Part shown: in pieces, positions 58,148 to 64,000 of the stretch
Numbering within the stretch: position 1 is the stretch's first letter
Layout: each line of letters starts with the position of its first letter
DNA from: Oscillospiraceae bacterium
GTDB taxonomy: Bacteria > Bacillota > Clostridia > Oscillospirales > Acutalibacteraceae
DNA length: 64,000 nt
Direction: 5' to 3'
Assembly (NCBI GenBank): GCA_015065685.1
Contig: SVPU01000002.1
Span: forward strand, 62,001 to 126,000
The notes under the pieces: model-generated
The model's input: the letters and a program-made list of their open reading frames with translations, nothing else
The model's database searches: none
Told to the model about the DNA's origin: nothing
Position numbers and translations under genes: made by a program

Positions 58148-58219
58148 AAAAATTACCTCCGATACTGTCCATATGGTACAGTTCATAATAATATGTAAAA
58201 CGCCGTTTGGCGTAATTAC

Positions 58220-58984
58220 CTAATTGTTTTTATCGTAAATCGCACGAAGACCGTCAAGCAAGAGGTTTTCGTTATAAATAATAGTTGATTTACAATATTT
58301 GATAATCTCTTTTGAAAGACCGCCTGTTGCAACAACGGTGGGCTTTTCGCCAAGATTTTCTTCGATGCGTTCAAGCAACCCATCAATCATAGCAGCAGTT
58401 CCAAAAACAAGACCCGACTGCATACATTCAATAGTGTTAGTTCCAATAACAGATTTAGGTGCTTCAATCGGAATCGAGGTTAACTGCGCGGTATTTTCAG
58501 TCAGAGCCTTCAAAGTGAGTCTAACTCCCGAAGCAATCGCGCCGCCCAAGAATGTGCCGTTTTTATCAAGCACACTAATGGTTGATGCGGTACCCATATC
58601 AATAACAACACAAGGCATCTGATATGCTTCGATAGCACCCACTGCCCCCGCCACCAAATCGGCACCAAGCTGTGCGGGATTATCAATTTTTATATTAAGA
58701 CCGGTTTTAACACCGGGACCTAACATCAAAGGCACAATATGGCAAAGCTTGGCAACTGCATCGCTAATACTCTTCCCAACGGACGGCACAACGGAAGAGA
58801 TGATTGCATCCTCAATTTCTTCTGAAGATATACCGTATAAAGAAAAAATACTTTGCATTTCAATTGCATATTGGTCAGATGTTTTTTTCTGCTCAGTAGC
58901 AAGCCTTGCGGTGAATTTTAAAATGCTTGAATCATAAGCACCGAGAGTTATATTAGTATTTCCTATGTCAATTGTAAGTAGCAC
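58220..58984 (-). CDS. coaX: Type III pantothenate kinase
   Basis: LLTIDIGNTNITLGAYD, DQYAIEMQSIFSLYGI, GLNIKIDNPAQLGADLVAGAVGAIE, VIDMGTASTISVLDKNGTFLGGAIASGV. Confidence 0.95.
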   Translation of the reverse strand: MLLTIDIGNTNITLGAYDSSILKFTARLATEQKKTSDQYAIEMQSIFSLYGISSEEIEDAIISSVVPSVGKSISDAVAKLCHIVPLMLGPGVKTGLNIKIDNPAQLGADLVAGAVGAIEAYQMPCVVIDMGTASTISVLDKNGTFLGGAIASGVRLTLKALTENTAQLTSIPIEAPKSVIGTNTIECMQSGLVFGTAAMIDGLLERIEENLGEKPTVVATGGLSKEIIKYCKSTIIYNENLLLDGLRAIYDKNN

Positions 58985-59051
58985 GAAAATACCCCCAAAT
59001 TATTTCTTTATAGTATTATATAATTATATATAGTAAAAATCAAGAATTTTA

Positions 59052-59080
59052 TTGACAATTTGGGATTTTGTTGTTATAAT
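59052..59080 (+). promoter_or_regulatory. Consensus sigma-A promoter for rpsF-ssb-rpsR
   Basis: TTGACA-17 nt-TATAAT upstream of rpsF. Confidence 0.85.
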
Positions 59081-59085
59081 ACAGT

Positions 59086-59160
59086 GTGCTAAACGGAAAA
59101 ATATGTATTTTCGTTAGCTCCTTGCTTCGACAAAGTGCGAAGCCAATAGTCCAAAGGGAG
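59086..59160 (+). promoter_or_regulatory. Structured rpsF leader, candidate S6/S18 autoregulatory leader
   Basis: Two hairpins in the 5' UTR: GCTAAACGGAAAAATATGTATTTTCGTTAGC (59088-59118) and GCTTCG-ACAAAGTG-CGAAGC (59124-59143). Confidence 0.45.
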
Positions 59161-59170
59161 GTGCAAAGAA

Positions 59171-59452
59171 ATGACCAATAAGTATGAGGCTGGTGTTATT
59201 TTTTCTGTTGCAGGTGGCGAAGAAGCAACTGCTGCTTTAAAAGAAAAAATCAACGACCTTATCGCTAAAAACGGTACAATCGAAAGTGTTGACGATTGGG
59301 GCAAGCGTCGTCTTGCTTATCTCATCAACGACGAGGCTGAGGGTTACTATGTTTTCTACAATTTTGAAAGCAACCCCGATTTCCCCGCTGAGCTTGAGCG
59401 TATCGTAAAAATTACCGACGGTGTTTTACGCGTTATGGTAATTAAAAAGTAA
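59171..59452 (+). CDS. rpsF: 30S ribosomal protein S6
   Basis: NKYEAGVIFSVAGGEEATAALKEKINDLIAKNGTIESVDDWGKRRLAYLINDEAEGYYVFYNFES. Confidence 0.96.
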   Translation: MTNKYEAGVIFSVAGGEEATAALKEKINDLIAKNGTIESVDDWGKRRLAYLINDEAEGYYVFYNFESNPDFPAELERIVKITDGVLRVMVIKK

Positions 59453-59465
59453 TGGAGGTTTAAAA

Positions 59466-59888
59466 ATGTTTAACTTAGTTGTTTTAACCGGCAGACTTAC
59501 TGCTGACCCTGAGCTTAAAACCACTGCTAACGGACTTTCGGTCACAACTTTCTCCATTGCCGTTGACCGCCGTTATCGTTCCGGTGAAGAACGTCAGACC
59601 GATTTTATCAATATCGTCGCATGGCGTCAAACCGCAGAGTTTATAACTAAATACTTCAAAAAAGGCAGTCTTATCGGTATTGAGGGTGCTATTCAAACCC
59701 GTAGATATCAAGATAAGAACGGTAATAACCGCACCGCTTTTGAAGTTATTGCAAATAACGTTCAGTTTGTTGAATCTAAGAGAGATAACACAATGGGTGG
59801 CGATGCTGCTCCTGCTACTTTCTCTAATGCTGACGTTAACGATTTCGCTGATTTAGGCGATGTAACTGACGACGATTTGCCGTTTTAA
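59466..59888 (+). CDS. ssb: Single-stranded DNA-binding protein
   Basis: MFNLVVLTGRLTADPELKTTANGLSVTTFSIAVDRRYRSGEERQTDFINIVAWRQTAEFITKYFKKGSLIGIEGAIQTR; acidic tip DVTDDDLPF. Confidence 0.97.
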   Translation: MFNLVVLTGRLTADPELKTTANGLSVTTFSIAVDRRYRSGEERQTDFINIVAWRQTAEFITKYFKKGSLIGIEGAIQTRRYQDKNGNNRTAFEVIANNVQFVESKRDNTMGGDAAPATFSNADVNDFADLGDVTDDDLPF

Positions 59889-59917
59889 TTTAAAATTCAA
59901 TTAAGGAGGGCTTTTAA

Positions 59918-60163
59918 ATGGAAAACGAAAGAAACGATAGACCGATGCACAAGAAACCCCGCAAGAAGGTTTGCCATTTCTGCGTTGATCGTGTTGAAAG
60001 CATTGATTATAAGGATGTAGCTCGTCTTCGCAAATATATTTCAGAGCGTGCGAAGATTCTTCCCCGCCGTGCAACCGGCACCTGCGCTGCTCACCAGCGC
60101 GAGTTGACAACCGCTATTAAGCGTGCTCGTCAAATGGCTTTACTTCCTTATGTAAACGATTAA
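59918..60163 (+). CDS. rpsR: 30S ribosomal protein S18
   Basis: [64 protein letters not shown]. Confidence 0.97.
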   Translation: MENERNDRPMHKKPRKKVCHFCVDRVESIDYKDVARLRKYISERAKILPRRATGTCAAHQRELTTAIKRARQMALLPYVND

Positions 60164-60169
60164 TAAAAA

Positions 60170-60207
60170 TTAAACTGCTTTGCAAAATGCAAGGCAGTTT
60201 TTTTATT
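60170..60207 (+). terminator. Terminator after rpsR
   Basis: AACTGCTTTGCAAAATGCAAGGCAGTTTTTTTATTTT. Confidence 0.85.
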
Positions 60208-60271
60208 TTAAAAATTTTGAATAAATATTTTTTTATTGAACACAATATTAACACAAAAAGGAGTTGAAATT

Positions 60272-60475
60272 ATGTTCGATAAAATTTGTTTGATTCTTAT
60301 TATAATCGGTGCGCTCAACTGGGGTCTTGTTGGTCTCTTTGAGTTCGACTTGGTTGCTTGGGCATTTGGTGGACCGACAGCGCTTATCAGCCGAATTGTT
60401 TACACCGTTATAGCATTGGCGGGAATCTGGTGCATTTCACTTTTATTCCGCAACAGAACCGAGGCCGGAGATTAA
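60272..60475 (+). CDS. DUF378 small membrane protein
   Basis: MFDKICLILIIIGALNWGLVGLFEFDLVAWAFGGPTALISRIVYTVIALAGIWCISLLF; GGAG RBS before ATG 60272. Confidence 0.88.
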   Translation: MFDKICLILIIIGALNWGLVGLFEFDLVAWAFGGPTALISRIVYTVIALAGIWCISLLFRNRTEAGD

Positions 60476-60506
60476 AAAAAGGAGCGAGTAATCGCTCCTT
60501 TTTTTA
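60474..60506. terminator. Bidirectional terminator between DUF378 gene and nhaC-like gene
   Basis: AAAAAAAGGAGCGA-GTAA-TCGCTCCTTTTTTT. Confidence 0.88.
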
Positions 60507-60519
60507 TACATATTTTAAT

Positions 60520-62121
60520 TTATGCAGCCTTCTTTGTGAAAACTTTGATTCCAAACAATGTTAAAATAGTTAATACAACACCAATTGGTAATACGATAAC
60601 CCAATTTGAAACAAAGCCTGAAATGATGTAGCACACAAATGAAATACCTGCAACGGTTAATGAATAAGGCATCTGGGTTGAAACGTGGTTAATATGGTCG
60701 CACTGTGCACCTGCAGATGACATAATTGTTGTATCCGAAATCGGTGAGCAGTGGTCGCCGCAAACGGAACCCGCAAGGCAAGCAGACATACCAATAATAC
60801 CGAGTGTGCTGCCAACAGGGAAAATTGCAAGAACAATAGGAATTAAGATACCGAAGGTTCCCCAAGATGTACCTGTTGCGAAAGATATACCACAAGCAAC
60901 CAAGAAGATAATTGCGGGTAAGAAATTGCTTAAGCCTTCAGCGCCGGAAAGAGCGAGCTTTACAAATGTGTCAGACTCTAAAAGACCGGTCATATTCTTA
61001 AGAGCTGTTGCAAGTGTTAAAATAAGAATTGCAGGCACCATTGCCTTAAAGCCCTTAGGAATACAAGCCATTGCCTGTTTAAAGGTTACAAGTCTTCTTG
61101 CAATGAAATAAATCATAACGAAAATCAATGTAATAAGTCCGCCCCAAGGAAGACCAACTGTGGCATCAGTATTACCGAATGCTTCAGCAAATCCAAGACC
61201 GCCTGACTGACCTATGTAATAAAGTGCATAAACACATACGCCAATAAGTACTACAATTGGGAGAATGAGGTCGATAACTTTTGCATGTGATTTATCAAGA
61301 ATTTCTTCCTCATCATATTCAACCTCATCTTCATCCTTAACCTCGCCGCCGAATGTGAAAAGGTCGCCCTTTAAAGCATTTGCTTCGTGTAAACGCATCG
61401 GGCCGTAATCAAACTTCATAAGAGTGATTGCGATGATAAATACGAATGTTAAAAGTGAATAGAAGTTAAAAGGAATTGCCTTAATAAAGAGTGAAAGACC
61501 ATCCTGACCTTCAGGAACATACTCAGAAACTGCAGCAGCCCAAGAAGAAATCGGAGCAATCATACATATCGGAGCGGCGGTAGCATCAATAAGATAAGAA
61601 AGCTTTGCGCGTGAGATTTTAGCCTCGTCAGTTACAGGACGCATTACAGCACCAACTGTAAGGCAGTTGAAATAGTCGTCAATGAAAATAAGCACACCAA
61701 ATGCAAATGTTGCAAGCGAAGCACCAATTCTTCCCTTAACATGCTTTGCAGCCCATCTACCAAACGCCTGTGAACCGCCCGCATTATTGAGTAATGCAAC
61801 AATAACGCCAAGAACCACAAGGAAAATAAAGATACCTGCTGTTCCTGAAACAGAAGCGATTAAACCATCGTTTGTGATACTGTCAACAGTTTTAAGAGGA
61901 CTAAATCCATTAGCAAGCAAGCCACCCACTAAAACGCCCACAAACAGTGAAGAATAAACCTCTTTTGTGATAAGTGCTAAACCGATAGCAACTACAGGGG
62001 GAAATAATGACCATAGCGTTCCAACGGGGTCGGTAATTTTACCTGTGAATGCACAAAGCACACCGAATCCGATAACGAATGCTAAAATCAAAATTTTTGA
62101 GATAACGTTTTTCGTCTTCAT
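60520..62121 (-). CDS. NhaC-family Na+/H+ antiporter-like transporter, probable lysine transporter
   Basis: MKTKNVISKILILAFVIGFGVLCAFTGKITDPVGTLWSLFPPVVAIGLALITKEVYSSLFVGVLVGG...FIDDYFNCLTVGAVMRPVTDE...FATGTSWGTFGILIPIV...GDHCSPISDTTIMSSAGAQCDHINHV; GGAG RBS before 62121; lysine riboswitch upstream. Confidence 0.88.
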   Translation of the reverse strand: MKTKNVISKILILAFVIGFGVLCAFTGKITDPVGTLWSLFPPVVAIGLALITKEVYSSLFVGVLVGGLLANGFSPLKTVDSITNDGLIASVSGTAGIFIFLVVLGVIVALLNNAGGSQAFGRWAAKHVKGRIGASLATFAFGVLIFIDDYFNCLTVGAVMRPVTDEAKISRAKLSYLIDATAAPICMIAPISSWAAAVSEYVPEGQDGLSLFIKAIPFNFYSLLTFVFIIAITLMKFDYGPMRLHEANALKGDLFTFGGEVKDEDEVEYDEEEILDKSHAKVIDLILPIVVLIGVCVYALYYIGQSGGLGFAEAFGNTDATVGLPWGGLITLIFVMIYFIARRLVTFKQAMACIPKGFKAMVPAILILTLATALKNMTGLLESDTFVKLALSGAEGLSNFLPAIIFLVACGISFATGTSWGTFGILIPIVLAIFPVGSTLGIIGMSACLAGSVCGDHCSPISDTTIMSSAGAQCDHINHVSTQMPYSLTVAGISFVCYIISGFVSNWVIVLPIGVVLTILTLFGIKVFTKKAA

Positions 62122-62144
62122 TTTTTTCTCTCCTTTAAAATAAT

Positions 62145-62175
62145 AAAAACCGCGATGCACAGCACCACGGTTAAA
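62145..62175 (-). terminator. Riboswitch expression-platform terminator hairpin
   Basis: ACCGTGGTGC-TGT-GCATCGCGGTTTTTATTATTTT on the minus strand. Confidence 0.7.
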
Positions 62176-62184
62176 CTTGAAGTT

Positions 62185-62342
62185 TAGATAGCGCTCCACA
62201 TCTGTGACAGTCGGTTACATATTCTGTAACAAACCAACAACGGCTATGAACAGCTTCCCCGTTGTTTCGGCGATATCCCCTTTTGTGCACCCGAGCCTGT
62301 CCGCCAAAAAGAGCACTACTAATGAATAACGCACCTCTATCG
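62185..62342 (-). promoter_or_regulatory. Lysine riboswitch (L box)
   Basis: Minus strand ATAGAGGTGCG...TTAGTAGTGCTC...GGCGGACAGGCTCGGGTGCACAAAAGGGGATATCGCCGAAACAACGGGGAAGCTGTTCATAGCCGTTGTTGGTTTGTTACAGAATATGTAACCGACTGTCACAGATGTGGAGCGCTATC, matching conserved L-box blocks (AGAGGTGCG, GGGGA..CGCCGAA, ACTGTCAC..TGTGGAG.GCTAT). Confidence 0.93.
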
Positions 62343-62356
62343 GTATTTATACGAAA

Positions 62357-62385
62357 ATAATATCATATTTTGCGATAAATGTCAA
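62357..62385 (-). promoter_or_regulatory. Sigma-A promoter for lysine riboswitch/nhaC-like transcript
   Basis: TTGACA-17 nt-TATTAT on the minus strand upstream of the L-box. Confidence 0.8.
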
Positions 62386-62405
62386 CACATTAAAGCGTTA
62401 AAACA

Positions 62406-64000
62406 CTAAATATTGTTATAAAACCTGAAAATATTTTCTGCAACATCTTTATTAATGGTTTTTACGGTGCATAATTCTTCAACAGTTGCATTTTTAATTT
62501 TTTTAATGCTTCCAAAATGCTTTAGCAGCACCTCTGCCCTACTTTTTCCAACACCCTTAATATTCAACAGTTCAGATTTTAAAGTGTTTTTAGAATGCAA
62601 GGATTTATGATAACCAATTGCAAAACGGTGCACTTCATTTTGAATATTTGTGATAAGTGTGAAGCATTTACGGTTTGATTTAATTGAAATATCACCGCCC
62701 GTTGTAGCAATTGCTCTAGTTCTGTGCTTAGAATCCTTAACCATACCAAAAATCGGAACATTGATATTATATTTTTGAAAAATCGGCAAAACGGCATTGA
62801 TTTGACCCACGGCGCCATCAAGCAAAATCAAATCAGGCAGAATTTTAAAGGCTTCATCCTCCCCTTTTTCATACTCATTAAACCGTCTGTCCAAAACCTC
62901 GGCCATTGAACGATAATCATCCTGACCAACAAAGCCTTTAATTTTAAATTTGCGATAGAACTGCTTAAGGGGTCTAGCATCCTTAAAAACAATCATACCC
63001 GCGACGTTATCACTGCCCGCCGTGTTGGAAATATCGTAAGATTCTATATATCTCGGCACGGTTTCAAGCCCCAAAAGCTGCGCCAATTCATTCAAAGCGC
63101 CCATTTCTCTGCCCGTTCTTTCGGTAACCTCCGAAAGATTTTCTGCAGCATTGCTCTGGCACATTCTAAGAATTTTAAGCTGCTCTCCCCTTTGCGGATT
63201 TAAAAACTGCACATTATGACCCGATTTTTCACTGAGCCATCTCTCAGTTAAGCAAAAATCATCGTTGCAGTCAATTAAAATGCGCGGTGGAATATCATTT
63301 GCGTTAGAATAATAAACGCTCAAAAACTCATTATAAATCGATGATTTATCAACAAAACCGTCAATTATAAAATTCTTTTTATCAACTAAACGATAATTGC
63401 GGAAGATTAAAACTGCAACGCAGGCCTTTTCGCCAATTAAAACCGAAGAAAAAACATCCTGCGATTTATAAGAAATGCTAACAACCTTTTGATGCTCTTT
63501 AATTTTGTTTATTGCATTAATTCTGTCGCGAAGTCTCGCTGCAGTTTCAAACTGCAGATTTTCTGCCGCGGCATTCATTTTTTCGGTTAAGAATTCAATC
63601 GAATTTTTACCGTTTTCGCCGAATTTGATAAAATCCTTTGCCGATTCTATTGTCTCGAGATAATCCTCTAGGGATATATTACCCTTACAAGGCGCATCAC
63701 AAAGCCCTATGTGGTAATTCAAACAAGGTTTTGAGGGGTTATCAAAGCTGCGGTTACAATTCGGCAACTTGAAAATCTTTCTTGCTTCGTCAACCGTTTC
63801 CTTAACAACAAAGCCCGAATTATATGGGCCTATATAATCATCCTTTTCCGAAACAATTTTTGCCGATTCAATTTTCGGCCATTTGTCATTCGTTATTTTA
63901 ATGTATGAATAGCCCTTATCATCCTTAAGCAAAATGTTATATTTCGGTTGATGCTGTTTAATGAGTGAATTTTCTAAAATTAGCGCTTCGAACTCACTAT
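62406..64000 (-). CDS. uvrC: Excinuclease ABC subunit C, C-terminal part; N-terminus beyond the window
   Basis: Open frame continues past the ORF-track start to the window edge (SEFEALILENSLIKQHQPKYNILLKDDKGYSYIKI...); PCLNYHIGLCDAPC, ESYDISNTAGSDNVAGMIVFKD, HhH GVGKSRAEVLLKHFGSIKKIKNA. Confidence 0.95.
   Translation of the reverse strand, partial: SEFEALILENSLIKQHQPKYNILLKDDKGYSYIKITNDKWPKIESAKIVSEKDDYIGPYNSGFVVKETVDEARKIFKLPNCNRSFDNPSKPCLNYHIGLCDAPCKGNISLEDYLETIESAKDFIKFGENGKNSIEFLTEKMNAAAENLQFETAARLRDRINAINKIKEHQKVVSISYKSQDVFSSVLIGEKACVAVLIFRNYRLVDKKNFIIDGFVDKSSIYNEFLSVYYSNANDIPPRILIDCNDDFCLTERWLSEKSGHNVQFLNPQRGEQLKILRMCQSNAAENLSEVTERTGREMGALNELAQLLGLETVPRYIESYDISNTAGSDNVAGMIVFKDARPLKQFYRKFKIKGFVGQDDYRSMAEVLDRRFNEYEKGEDEAFKILPDLILLDGAVGQINAVLPIFQKYNINVPIFGMVKDSKHRTRAIATTGGDISIKSNRKCFTLITNIQNEVHRFAIGYHKSLHSKNTLKSELLNIKGVGKSRAEVLLKHFGSIKKIKNATVEELCTVKTINKDVAENIFRFYNNI

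Noticed and set aside
58198-58214. ACGCC-AAACG-GGCGT-like hairpin after coaX as a strong terminator
   Set aside because: Stem is only about 5 bp with a weak T-tract (TTTTAC); may be a minor attenuator but not supportable as a terminator.
1-64000. tRNA, rRNA or CRISPR loci
   Set aside because: Nothing recognisable in the short intergenic regions; no regularly spaced repeats or cloverleaf-like sequences seen by eye. A tRNAscan-SE/Infernal run would be needed to be certain.

Overview
The window is a gene-dense, AT-rich chromosomal segment that looks like a Clostridia-type Firmicute. Support for this comes from spoIIM, bofA, yabP, yabQ and spoVB-like genes, AddAB, hemZ, and a T-box plus an L-box leader. 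Almost every gene is on the minus strand; the exceptions are a fabG-like gene at 12.3 kb and the rpsF-ssb-rpsR-DUF378 block at 59.2-60.5 kb. I saw no rRNA, tRNA, CRISPR array, prophage or transposon. Most of the content is housekeeping: asnA/asnS, engB, lon, pncB, argS, murI, xerD, addAB, tyrS, recN-argR-nadK-tlyA-dxs-ispA-xseBA-nusB, hup, yabPQ/divIC, relA/dtd/recJ, coaX and uvrC. The most unusual locus is at 20.3-23.7 kb. There a membrane-anchored protein with a cohesin-like domain sits next to a secreted SH3b/glucosaminidase carrying a canonical two-repeat C-terminal dockerin. This suggests a minimal cohesin-dockerin device for cell-wall remodelling rather than polysaccharide degradation. 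Other notable items are: (i) a lysine riboswitch in front of an 'NhaC' antiporter; (ii) an Asn-specifier T-box in front of asnS-asnA; (iii) a putative Re-citrate synthase/GntR/aconitase/isocitrate dehydrogenase operon with a near-perfect palindrome overlapping its -10 box; (iv) an ECF S-component next to coaX; (v) an alpha-only fumarase gene; and (vi) a recN locus without the usual spoIVB-spo0A neighbours. All family assignments are from reading the sequence; no database search was run.
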